Shown here piece by piece: positions 24,599 to 32,584 of a stretch of 47,760 bases of DNA. The stretch lies in the NCBI GenBank assembly GCA_017545225.1, contig JAFWPR010000096.1, positions 1 through 47,760 of the forward strand, read 5' to 3'. How positions within the stretch are numbered: position 1 is the first letter of the stretch; the number at the start of each line of letters is the position of its first letter. The notes under the pieces were generated by a model. That model saw nothing but the letters and a program-made list of their open reading frames with translations, was not told where the DNA came from and made no database searches. The stretch is from Clostridia bacterium (GTDB taxonomy: Bacteria > Bacillota > Clostridia > Oscillospirales > CAG-272). Position numbers and translations under genes: made by a program.

Positions 24599-27353
24599 GA
24601 TCGAACGGGATCTGCATAATCCCCTCGACGCCGTCTCTCACCCGGTAGTCGCCGAAGGTCGGGTTGACGAAGAGCGGATTTTCGTCAAGACCCAGATGCG
24701 GGTTGTTCTCACACCGCAGCGAGAATCTTTCGACGGCTTCTCCGATCCTGTTCTCGCAGTTTCCTATCGCGTAGTTGTTATAGATCGAGCAGAAGCCGGG
24801 CGTAGCGGGACAGTTCGGGTTGTTGACGCCCTTTTCCTCGCTCGTCACGTCTGTGAAATTCGGCCAGTCGTAGTCGTCTATTATCTCGTAAAGCTCCGGC
24901 CAGCGGGCGTGCCAAAGGTCGTAATACTCGGCAAGACCGTTGTCCGGAAGCGGTCTCTTCGCCAGCGTGGAATAGAGTATCCGGAAGTTTCCGGAGTTCC
25001 ACGGCGTAGGATTCGCCTCTTCCTCGTCGTATGCGAATCCGTAGTACTTGTCCCATGCGACGACTGCGCCGTATGAATCCGTGTACGAAGGCACGTGTTT
25101 GGTCTGGACGAACACGTTGTCGTGAATGTCCATGTACTGGCCGCCCGAGTGCATTATCGCCGTGTCGGTGAAATCATAAAAGATATTCCCGTAGATCTTC
25201 TGCGCCGCAATGCCGTCGTCAAGGTAGATCGCAAATTTTCCGCCGTCGCCCGGAATGTCGGAGATAAGATTATAGCGGAAGATATTGTCGCGGTTTATGA
25301 ACGAGCGTCCCGAGTATATGCATCCGATATCGAGGACGTCCTGATCGACGTCGTGGATGTAGTTGTACTCGAACACGCAGTCGATCGCGCGTTCCTCTCC
25401 GCCCTCGGCGCAGTATCCGAAGGTGATCGCGGCGCACGGCGTGTTGTACAGTTCGCAGTGCGAAACGACCGCGCCGACGGCGCGCTTGATGCGGATACCG
25501 GGGTTCTGAAGGTTTTTCCACTTCTGACCCATGTCGTGAATAAGGCAATTGTCTATATACGGTCCCGTGGGAACGAGATCCTCGACGGGGCGGTTCGAGT
25601 CGAACCACATCCCGCATCCGGCGGTGTAGGCGAACTCGCAGTCCTGCATACGGAAATCGGTGCCGTAGCAGCGGATGCCCGCCCTGCCTCCGATCCCGCG
25701 GATCGTACAGCGGTCGAACGTAACGTCGTTCGCGGTGATATTGAATCCGTCGCCCGTGCATCCCTCGAAGGTCAGACCGACGAACCTGATATGATCGGCT
25801 CCGTTTATAACGCCGAACGACTCCGTCGCGGAAACGACGTATTCCTCGTCCGAAGGTTCAAAGACGTAAAGCGTCTTTCCGACGGGATCGACCCATGATT
25901 CGTTCTTATAGTCGACCTCCTCGGATATGTTGAGAAAGTAGACTTCGGGAACGAATTCGTCAAGACCGTACTGCGGGCCTATCACGTCGTAGGAGATAAT
26001 GCCGGTTTCCTTGTCGTACCCGGTCACCGGGAAGACGGTCTTCCAGTATTCGTGACCGAAGCAGCCCACGAGCTGCATTCCCTCGCTGGTGTGATACTTC
26101 GAAAAACGGCTTTTCAGGAAACCGACTTCGAGTTTTCCGAGAGAAGGACTCCTAACGGCTCGGCAGACGTAGACCTCCTCCCTGTATAAGTTGCGGTTCG
26201 GATATCTCCCCGCGTCGAGCCGTCCGTACGATCTGTTGAACGTCTCGCTTGACGGGCTGATCCCGTCGCTCATCGGTTTTCCGGACAGATCCGCCTTTTT
26301 TACCTTGTCCGCGACGTTTTCGCGGATATAGGCGAGATCCGCCTCCTCGAGCGGCACGAATTCGTCGGGACTTACCGTGACGCCGCCGACGAAGCGAACG
26401 GGACCGTCGCCGTATGCGCAGAATACGACGGGACAATCCTCACGCCCCGCGTCCTCCGCCGTCAGATTGACCATGGGCTGCGGGTAATCCCCCGCGAAGA
26501 ACGCCACGGTGACGGAGCCTTTCTCAGCCGTCTTCGGGACGGCTCTCGCCGCCTGAGCGGCGCGCGCGAACGTGGCGAACGGATCGGTCTTCGACCCGGA
26601 GCCGCCGTCGTTGCCGTCGGGCGACACGTAGAAATCCGCGTCCTCGACGAGAGGGTATTCCTTTTCGGTATACGACGTCATCAGGACCGGATGATTGTAT
26701 TCAAGGATATAAGAGAAGTTCTCACGGGCTTTATCGAATCTTTCAAGGATCGCGGCGAACTGCTCGCGCGTGGCGAACCCGCCCGGTACCAGAAGAGTTT
26801 TACCTCCATCGAGGCTGCCGGTAATAAGTCCTTCTCCCACCGCCCAGAGCATCGCGTCCGTCGCCCAGTCGCTGACCGCCGAGGCGTCGGGATACGAGTC
26901 GACCGAACCCGAGGGCTCGACCGAATATTTCAGGAAAGAAGCGTAGCGCGATATCATCGTCGCGAGTTGTTCGCGTGTGATCGCGCCGTTCGGATCGAAC
27001 GACGTTACCGTCACGCCGTTGACGACGCCTTTGTCTTTTGCCCAGATAACGGCTGAGGTGAACCATTCCCCGTCGGGAACGTCGGTGAAAGCGCGTCTGT
27101 AGGCGACGGCGGGCGATCCGCTCATACGCCACAGGACGGTGACGACCATCGCGCGCGTCAGCGTGCCCTCCGGATCGAATTTTCCTCCGCCCACGCCCTG
27201 CATATACCCTTTTTCGACGGCGTAAGCGATATTCCCGGCGCTCCATCTGTCCGCTCCGACGTCCGAAAACGCGCCGTCGGCCGCCGCGGGGATCGCGGAG
27301 GAGATCGCTGCGAGCATCATGATCGCAATGAGGAAAGCTGTGATTCTTTTCAT
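24582..27353 (-). CDS. SLH-anchored right-handed beta-helix protein 2
   Basis: A 923-residue paralogue of 19925-22603 with the same order: signal peptide (1-25), three SLH domains in the first 200 residues, DUF1565-like DADFYVSPDGNDGGSG (about 255), and Asn-rich PbH1 rungs (FTGCTGDGFNI-like repeats, VVSHCELYN, FEYNYIHDV, FRYNLISDI, IYGNIFYDF). It also ends with NPLFVNP...YRVRDG and IGRY. Polysaccharide binding or cleavage at the wall is the likely role. The start ATG 27353 has GGAGG (27363-27367) nine bases upstream. The frame stays open to 27458 only because the leader is free of stops. The C-terminal codons form one arm of a perfect hairpin. Confidence 0.86.
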   Translation of the reverse strand: MKRITAFLIAIMMLAAISSAIPAAADGAFSDVGADRWSAGNIAYAVEKGYMQGVGGGKFDPEGTLTRAMVVTVLWRMSGSPAVAYRRAFTDVPDGEWFTSAVIWAKDKGVVNGVTVTSFDPNGAITREQLATMISRYASFLKYSVEPSGSVDSYPDASAVSDWATDAMLWAVGEGLITGSLDGGKTLLVPGGFATREQFAAILERFDKARENFSYILEYNHPVLMTSYTEKEYPLVEDADFYVSPDGNDGGSGSKTDPFATFARAAQAARAVPKTAEKGSVTVAFFAGDYPQPMVNLTAEDAGREDCPVVFCAYGDGPVRFVGGVTVSPDEFVPLEEADLAYIRENVADKVKKADLSGKPMSDGISPSSETFNRSYGRLDAGRYPNRNLYREEVYVCRAVRSPSLGKLEVGFLKSRFSKYHTSEGMQLVGCFGHEYWKTVFPVTGYDKETGIISYDVIGPQYGLDEFVPEVYFLNISEEVDYKNESWVDPVGKTLYVFEPSDEEYVVSATESFGVINGADHIRFVGLTFEGCTGDGFNITANDVTFDRCTIRGIGGRAGIRCYGTDFRMQDCEFAYTAGCGMWFDSNRPVEDLVPTGPYIDNCLIHDMGQKWKNLQNPGIRIKRAVGAVVSHCELYNTPCAAITFGYCAEGGEERAIDCVFEYNYIHDVDQDVLDIGCIYSGRSFINRDNIFRYNLISDIPGDGGKFAIYLDDGIAAQKIYGNIFYDFTDTAIMHSGGQYMDIHDNVFVQTKHVPSYTDSYGAVVAWDKYYGFAYDEEEANPTPWNSGNFRILYSTLAKRPLPDNGLAEYYDLWHARWPELYEIIDDYDWPNFTDVTSEEKGVNNPNCPATPGFCSIYNNYAIGNCENRIGEAVERFSLRCENNPHLGLDENPLFVNPTFGDYRVRDGVEGIMQIPFDRIGRY

Positions 27354-27370
27354 GGAGCACGTCCTCCGTA

Positions 27371-27420
27371 AATTGACAATTGACAATGGACAATTGACAA
27401 TTGAAAATGAAAATTGAATT
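27371..27420. repeat. tandem heptamer repeat (ATTGACA)n
   Basis: Seven-base units read ATTGACA, ATTGACA, ATGGACA, ATTGACA, ATTGAAA and then degenerate (ATGAAAA, TTGAAT). The tract lies in the leader of the second beta-helix gene between promoter and ribosome binding site. Read on the gene's strand it is CAATTGTCAATTGTC-like and self-complementary (CAATTG). Similar heptamer tracts are scattered in many bacterial genomes. Confidence 0.8.
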
Positions 27421-27429
27421 ACCGATAAA

Positions 27430-27458
27430 ATTATAACAAAACAAAAGGGCGATTGCAA
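27430..27458 (-). promoter_or_regulatory. promoter of the second SLH beta-helix gene
   Basis: Minus strand TTGCAA (27453-27458), 17-bp spacer, TATAAT (27430-27435). Transcripts begin just before the heptamer repeat. Confidence 0.7.
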
Positions 27459-27464
27459 TATCGC

Positions 27465-27493
27465 AAAAAGCCCGCTTCGGATGAAGCGGGCTT
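27465..27493 (-). terminator. intrinsic terminator of the feo operon
   Basis: Minus-strand arms AAGCCCGCTTC (27483-27493, read in complement) and GAAGCGGGCTT (27468-27478), four-base loop, then five U (27465-27469). Confidence 0.9.
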
Positions 27494-27497
27494 AACG

Positions 27498-27644
27498 TTA
27501 TTTTTTATCACAACTGTCCTTGTTCGCGCAGCAATCGCACCCGGCGGAGCAACCGCCGCGTTTTTTGCGTTTCACGATCACGAAGATCGCCGCGGCGGCG
27601 ATCGCTGCTATCGCGCCGATTATCACGTAATCCCAAACGTTCAT
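27498..27644 (-). CDS. FeoB-associated Cys-rich membrane protein
   Basis: A 48-residue protein found by direct translation. It starts MNVWDYVIIGAIAAIAAAAI, a single N-terminal membrane helix (about 5-23), followed by a basic stretch (KRKKRGG) and five cysteines (CSAGCDCCANKDSC). This is the family of small proteins encoded after feoB in Clostridia, proposed to help ferrous iron transport, though the mechanism is not known. It begins three bases after the feoB stop and ends at the operon terminator. The ribosome binding site is weak (GGTGTGA), consistent with coupling to feoB. Confidence 0.85.
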   Translation of the reverse strand: MNVWDYVIIGAIAAIAAAAIFVIVKRKKRGGCSAGCDCCANKDSCDKK

Positions 27645-27647
27645 ATT

Positions 27648-29987
27648 TCACACCAGAGACGCGACGAGGTGAACGACCGACGCGACGATCCATGCGATCG
27701 CGCATTGCCACACCACGATGCCGAGCGCCCATCTTCGCCCGAGTTCGCGCCGCACCGAGGCGATCGAGGCGACGCAGGGGGTATAAAGAAGCGAGAAGAC
27801 GAGCAGAGACGCGGCGGACGCCGCGGACATGAACTCGTTCACGTTGCCCCCGAAAAGGACCCTGAGCGTCGAGACGACGCTCTCCTTAGCCATGAATCCG
27901 CTGATAAGCGACGTGCATATCCGCCAGTCTCCGAGACCGAGCGGCTTCATGACCGGCGCGATCCAACCCGCGATCAGGGCGAGTATGCTCTCGGACTGAT
28001 CCGACGTGAACCTGAAGCTCGTGCTGACGCTCCCGAGCAGCCATATAACGATCGTAGCGATGAGGATGACGGAGAACGCGCGGGACAGAAAATCCTTCGC
28101 TTTTTCCCACAAAAGACGGAACACGTTCTTCGGACCCGGCAGACGGTAGTTAGGCAGTTCCATCACGAACGGGACCGCCTCTCCGCGGAACAGCGTTCCC
28201 TTGAAAAGGAGTGCGATAAGTATCCCGACGACGATCCCGAGGAAGTAGAGTCCCGTCATGATCAGCGCCTTGTGACCGGGGAAGAATGCGTCGACGAAGA
28301 ACGCGTAGATCGGGAGTTTCGCCGTGCAGCTCATGAACGGAGTCAGCAAAATCGTCATTTTTCTGTCGCGCTCGCTTGGCAGTGTTCGCGTCGACATGAC
28401 GGCGGGAACGGTGCATCCGAACCCGATCAGCAGCGGGACGATGCTTCGCCCGGACAGACCGATCTTGCGGAGCAGTTTATCCATAAAGAACGCGACGCGC
28501 GCGATATATCCGCTGTCCTCGAGCAGGGAAAGGAAGAAGAACAGCGTGACGATGATCGGCAGGAAACTCAAAACCGAACCGACCCCGGTGAAGATTCCGT
28601 TGACGACGAGTCCGTGGACTACCTCGTTCACGCCCGCGGACGTCATCGCGCGGTCGACGACCCCGGTCAGCTCCGTGATACCGAGTTCAAGCAGTTTCTG
28701 AAGCGACCCGCCGATGACTTCGAACGTGAGGAAGAAAACGGCGGCCATTATCAGAACGAAGATCGGGATCGCCGTCCATTTGCCGGTGAGGACGCGGTCG
28801 ATCCGGTCGCTTCTCACGCTCTCGCGGCTGACTTTCGGCTTCGTGACGCACGCGTCGGTGACCTTCATGATGAACGAAAAGCGCATATCCGCGATCGCGG
28901 CGGCTCTGTCGAGCCCGCACTCCGTCTCCATCTGAAGGACGATGTGTTCGATCGTTTCAAGTTCGTTTACGTCGAGTTTCAGCTGTTCGGTAATAAGCGG
29001 ATCGCCCTCGACGACCTTGCTCGCGGCGAACCTTATCGGCAGGCCCGCAGCCGCCGCGTGGTCTTCGATCAGGTGGCAGATACTGTGCAGAGCCCTGTGT
29101 ATCGCGCCTCCGCGGTCGTTCTCGTCGCAGAAGTCCTGCCTCTCCGGTCTCTCCTGATAGTGCGCGACGTGGACCGCGTGCTCGATCAGCTCGTGGATGC
29201 CCTGATTTTTCGCCGCTGAGATCGGCACGACGGGGACGCCGAGGGCCGCCTCCATCTCGTTGACGTCGACGGTCCCGCCGTTCGCCCTGACCTCGTCCAT
29301 CATATTCAGGGCGACGACAGTCGGTATGTTCATTTCGAGCAGCTGCATCGTGAGATACAGGTTCCGCTCGATATTCGTGGCGTCGACGATGTTGATTATC
29401 GCCCGAGGCTTGTCGTTCAGGACGAAATTACGCGACACGATCTCCTCGCTGCTGTACGGGCTCATCGAGTAGATCCCTGGCAGGTCGGTGACGAGCGTGT
29501 CGGGATATCCTTTGATGGCACCGTCCTTTCGGTCGACGGTAACGCCGGGAAAGTTTCCTACGTGCTGATTGGCTCCGGTCATCTGGTTGAAGAGCGTCGT
29601 CTTGCCGCAGTTCTGGTTTCCGACGAGCGCGAAAGTCAGTTTCGTGCCGTCCGGCAGCGGATCGCCGCTTCCCTTCGGGTGGTACTTGCCTCCTTCGCCG
29701 AAGCCCGGGTGGTGAGCCGTCTTCTCGCGGCTTTTCGTCTCGCGTTCGGCGACTGTCTTCTCCGTCTTTTCGACCTCGATCTTTCCCGCGTCCGCGAGAC
29801 GGAGCGTCAGCTTGTAACCGTGGATGAGAAGCTCGACCGGGTCGCCCATCGGCGCGTATTTGACGACGGTGACCGAAGTGCCTGGGATCACGCCCATGTC
29901 CAGAAAATGCTGACGGAGAGCCCCCTCGCCGTTCAGTTTGCGAACGACGGCGGACTCTCCGGGTTTGATATCTCTCAGCGTTGTCAT
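27648..29987 (-). CDS. feoB: FeoA-FeoB fusion, ferrous iron transporter
   Basis: A 779-residue Fe(II) importer of the cytoplasmic membrane. Residues 1-75 are a FeoA (SH3-like) domain fused in frame; a charged linker (75-110) leads to the G domain with G1 GNQNCGKT (123-130), G3 DLPG and G4 NMMD. Helices and Gate motifs follow, including IGFGCTVPAVMSTRTL and TPFMSCTAKLPIYAFF with the conserved Cys residues. Normally FeoA and FeoB are separate, so the fusion fixes a 1:1 ratio. Its ATG overlaps the stop of the upstream gtrA-like gene by four bases (ATGA). AGGAGA precedes the start. Confidence 0.94.
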   Translation of the reverse strand: MTTLRDIKPGESAVVRKLNGEGALRQHFLDMGVIPGTSVTVVKYAPMGDPVELLIHGYKLTLRLADAGKIEVEKTEKTVAERETKSREKTAHHPGFGEGGKYHPKGSGDPLPDGTKLTFALVGNQNCGKTTLFNQMTGANQHVGNFPGVTVDRKDGAIKGYPDTLVTDLPGIYSMSPYSSEEIVSRNFVLNDKPRAIINIVDATNIERNLYLTMQLLEMNIPTVVALNMMDEVRANGGTVDVNEMEAALGVPVVPISAAKNQGIHELIEHAVHVAHYQERPERQDFCDENDRGGAIHRALHSICHLIEDHAAAAGLPIRFAASKVVEGDPLITEQLKLDVNELETIEHIVLQMETECGLDRAAAIADMRFSFIMKVTDACVTKPKVSRESVRSDRIDRVLTGKWTAIPIFVLIMAAVFFLTFEVIGGSLQKLLELGITELTGVVDRAMTSAGVNEVVHGLVVNGIFTGVGSVLSFLPIIVTLFFFLSLLEDSGYIARVAFFMDKLLRKIGLSGRSIVPLLIGFGCTVPAVMSTRTLPSERDRKMTILLTPFMSCTAKLPIYAFFVDAFFPGHKALIMTGLYFLGIVVGILIALLFKGTLFRGEAVPFVMELPNYRLPGPKNVFRLLWEKAKDFLSRAFSVILIATIVIWLLGSVSTSFRFTSDQSESILALIAGWIAPVMKPLGLGDWRICTSLISGFMAKESVVSTLRVLFGGNVNEFMSAASAASLLVFSLLYTPCVASIASVRRELGRRWALGIVVWQCAIAWIVASVVHLVASLV

Positions 29988-30535
29988 TCTTCTTCTCCTT
30001 CGGTCTCTGCCGCGTCCGCGGGGATCTCCTTTTTCTTTCTGAAGACCCAGAGCTTATTCATGAAGAAATTGAGCGGGACGGTCACGACGAGCGTCAGAAG
30101 GCTTGCGAGCCAGTATGGGATACCGAGACCGCGCAGCCAAAATTCGAGAAGCGTCGCGAGCAGCAGATTCGACAGAGCGTAACTCGACGTCATCTTGAGA
30201 AACGCCTTCGCGTGCTCGCCGAAGGTCTTCTTCCCCTCGCTTTTGAAAACGTATTTGTTGTTCCAAAAATAGGAATTGATCACGCTGGCGATAAAGCCGA
30301 GCGTCGTACCGAGTATTATCTTGACTTTATCGTTCGGGATCGCCGCGAAAAGGACGTAATAACCAAGCTGTTTGCCGCCGTAGTGAATGGCGGTGTTGCT
30401 CACGCCGACGAGCCCGAATTTCACGAACTGGACGAACGGCGCGAGTTTTCCGCTTTCCGCGTATTTGAGAAGATCCTTGAGTTTGTCTTTGAACTTTTTA
30501 TCTGAATGGAGTATTTCTTTGATTTCCTCTTTCAA
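29984..30535 (-). CDS. GtrA family membrane protein
   Basis: A 183-residue integral membrane protein with four predicted helices (KFGLVGVSNTAIHY, IILGTTLGFIASVI, YALSNLLLATLLEF, LLTLVVTVPLNFF). GtrA-like proteins are thought to move lipid-linked sugars across the membrane or help wall glycosylation. The conserved WNNKYVF and NKLWVFRKK motifs are present. The start is TTG 30535, seven bases after GGAGG (30543-30547); no ATG with a ribosome binding site is available nearby. It overlaps feoB by ATGA and so leads the iron operon, an unusual pairing. A small charged N-terminal extension (about 35 residues) precedes helix 1. Confidence 0.85.
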   Translation of the reverse strand: MKEEIKEILHSDKKFKDKLKDLLKYAESGKLAPFVQFVKFGLVGVSNTAIHYGGKQLGYYVLFAAIPNDKVKIILGTTLGFIASVINSYFWNNKYVFKSEGKKTFGEHAKAFLKMTSSYALSNLLLATLLEFWLRGLGIPYWLASLLTLVVTVPLNFFMNKLWVFRKKKEIPADAAETEGEEE

Positions 30536-30575
30536 GTTTCGACCTCCGTCGGCGTCGTTTGCAGGGATCACAGAA

Positions 30576-30642
30576 ATTGTACCATCCGGGACGGCGGTTG
30601 TCAACCCGGGGACTTGTCATTTCGGACGGAATAGAGTATAAT
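30576..30642. promoter_or_regulatory. divergent promoters for gtrA-feoAB and the LTA-synthase-like gene
   Basis: Minus strand: TTGACA (30599-30604), 17-bp spacer, TACAAT (30576-30581), serving gtrA-feoAB. Plus strand: TTGTCA (30614-30619), 17-bp spacer, TATAAT (30637-30642). I see no clear Fur box between them. Confidence 0.8.
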
Positions 30643-30675
30643 ATGGTCGAAAAAAGAACGCGGAGGTAGGGTATA

Positions 30676-32532
30676 ATGAGAAAAGAAAAGGCGGAAAAGA
30701 GGGGTCTTTTCTCCTTTTTCCTGTTCCGCAAAACGCCCGATAAGAAACCCGTCCTCTTCTGGATATGGAATTTCCTTTGTATAACGGCGGCGTCCGTCGC
30801 GACCGGCGTCGTTTCCCTCATGCTCGCGTACGGGAACTATCCTTCCGATATTTTCAGGGGTTACTTCAACGTCCCGCTGATCGCCGTGCTGAATATCCTT
30901 CCGATCCTCGTTCTCACGTACCTTCTGTACTTCATCACGGGCAGATCGTGGATCGCGCACCTCGTCGTTTCGGGTATCGTCGTCGCGGCGTCCGTCGGGG
31001 ACTACTACAAGCTCCGCTTCCGCGACGACCCGTTCATCGCCGCCGACATCCCCGCGATAACGACGGGACTCAAGGTCTCCGGCAACTACGAGATAACGGT
31101 CGGCGTCAGGGTGATCGCCGCCTTCGCGTTCGTTCTGCTCTCGACGCTTTTTCTCGCGTTTTTCGTTCGCGGCCTCATACGCTTCAGATTCAGGACGATC
31201 GGTATCGTCGCCGCTCTTCTCGCGGCGTGGCCCGTCACGGTCTGGTGCCTTGACAAGGGTACGTTCGACTCCCTCGAGAACTTCGACTATCCGGGCGCCA
31301 GCCCCTGGTCCGACACGCAGAAGCAGATAACGCGCGGTTTCGTCTATCCGTTCATCCACAGCGTTCCCGACGCGATCCCGCAGAGACCCGCGGGTTATTC
31401 CGACGCCCGCGCCGCAGAGATCCTCTCGCCGTATGAGAGCGAGGATATCCCGGATGACAAAAAGGTGAATATCATCGGCATCCAGCTCGAGGCGTTCTCC
31501 GACTTCGAACGGTTCGGCGTGGAGGGCATCGACGAAAAGGTTTACGACAAGTGGCGCGAACTCGAAAAGGAGAGCCTGACCGGCACGCTCGTCACGAACA
31601 TCTTCGCGGGAGGCACGATCGACACGGAGCGCTGCTTCCTGACCGGCCTGTCCTCGCTCGACAACTTCAGAGCGCCGGTTGGCAGCTACGTCCGCTATTT
31701 CTCCTCGCAGGGTTACTTCACGGAGGGCGCGCACGCGTCGTACGACTGGTTCTACAACAGAAAGAACATAAACTCCTACATCGGATTCGACGAATACTGG
31801 TTCTCCGAGAACAGATACCGTGAGATGACCGGCAAGGATATCGGTCTGGACGACGTGATGATCCCGGATATCCTCGAGTTGTACCGGAGCCGCGACAAGT
31901 CCGTTCCGTATTTCAATTTCTCGGTCACCTATCAGGGTCACGGCCCGTACGCGGACGACAATCTCTTCGCATGGGGTGACGGCTTCTGGGAGGGAGAGGG
32001 CTACACCGACTCGACTCGTATGATCCTCAACAACTATTTCGGTTCTATCGCCGACACGTCCGAGCGGATCTCTTGGTTCATCGACGAGCTGCGAGACGAT
32101 CCCGATCCGGTCGTCGTCGTGCTCTACGGCGACCACAACCCGTGGCTCGGCAACGGCAACAGCGCGTATATCGAACTCGGCGTCGACCTCGACGTGTCGG
32201 AAGAGCAGGGCTTCTACAACTACTTCTCGACCGAATATCTGATCTGGGCGAACGACGCGGCGAAGGACGCGCTCGGCGTCGATCCGAAGGGCAGGGGCCC
32301 CGCAATCAGCGCGTGCTTCCTGATGAACGTGCTTTTCGAAGAGTGCGGACTCGGAGGCGGTCCCGCCTACATGCAGTTTACGACTGATTTCATGAAAGAA
32401 TGTCCGATCGTCAACACGACGGGTTTTTACCTCGAAGACGGGAAAATCACGGCGGAGCCCTCGGAAAAACTTGTCGGTTCGCTCGGAGATCTGAGCATAG
32501 CAGAATATTACCGGAAACACCATACGGACTGA
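30676..32532 (+). CDS. LTA synthase-like sulfatase-family membrane enzyme
   Basis: A 618-residue membrane enzyme of the LtaS/sulfatase family. Five hydrophobic helices occupy about 25-195; the extracellular domain starts near 260. The nucleophile is Thr314 in FAGGTIDTE, the metal-binding GDHNPWLG comes near residue 490, and the HG of TYQGHGPY near 415 also fits. LtaS enzymes add glycerol phosphate from phosphatidylglycerol to teichoic acid; the divergent DTE (usual SN-x-E) after the Thr means another phosphoglycerol or phosphoethanolamine transfer is possible. GGAGG (30662-30666) precedes ATG 30676. Confidence 0.87.
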   Translation: MRKEKAEKRGLFSFFLFRKTPDKKPVLFWIWNFLCITAASVATGVVSLMLAYGNYPSDIFRGYFNVPLIAVLNILPILVLTYLLYFITGRSWIAHLVVSGIVVAASVGDYYKLRFRDDPFIAADIPAITTGLKVSGNYEITVGVRVIAAFAFVLLSTLFLAFFVRGLIRFRFRTIGIVAALLAAWPVTVWCLDKGTFDSLENFDYPGASPWSDTQKQITRGFVYPFIHSVPDAIPQRPAGYSDARAAEILSPYESEDIPDDKKVNIIGIQLEAFSDFERFGVEGIDEKVYDKWRELEKESLTGTLVTNIFAGGTIDTERCFLTGLSSLDNFRAPVGSYVRYFSSQGYFTEGAHASYDWFYNRKNINSYIGFDEYWFSENRYREMTGKDIGLDDVMIPDILELYRSRDKSVPYFNFSVTYQGHGPYADDNLFAWGDGFWEGEGYTDSTRMILNNYFGSIADTSERISWFIDELRDDPDPVVVVLYGDHNPWLGNGNSAYIELGVDLDVSEEQGFYNYFSTEYLIWANDAAKDALGVDPKGRGPAISACFLMNVLFEECGLGGGPAYMQFTTDFMKECPIVNTTGFYLEDGKITAEPSEKLVGSLGDLSIAEYYRKHHTD

Positions 32533-32539
32533 TAAAGAA

Positions 32540-32574
32540 AAAGGCGGCGACCCATACGGGCCGCCGCCTTTTAT
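32540..32574. terminator. bidirectional terminator
   Basis: Ten-bp stem AAAGGCGGCG (32540-32549) and CGCCGCCTTT (32562-32571) with A and T runs on both sides. It serves the LTA-synthase-like gene and the converging exported FKBP gene. Confidence 0.88.
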
Positions 32575-32584
32575 CGTCTTCGGA

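Noticed and set aside
27453..29219. 588-residue plus-strand frame over feoB
   Set aside because: Antisense shadow of feoB, covering the small Cys-rich gene and the terminator.
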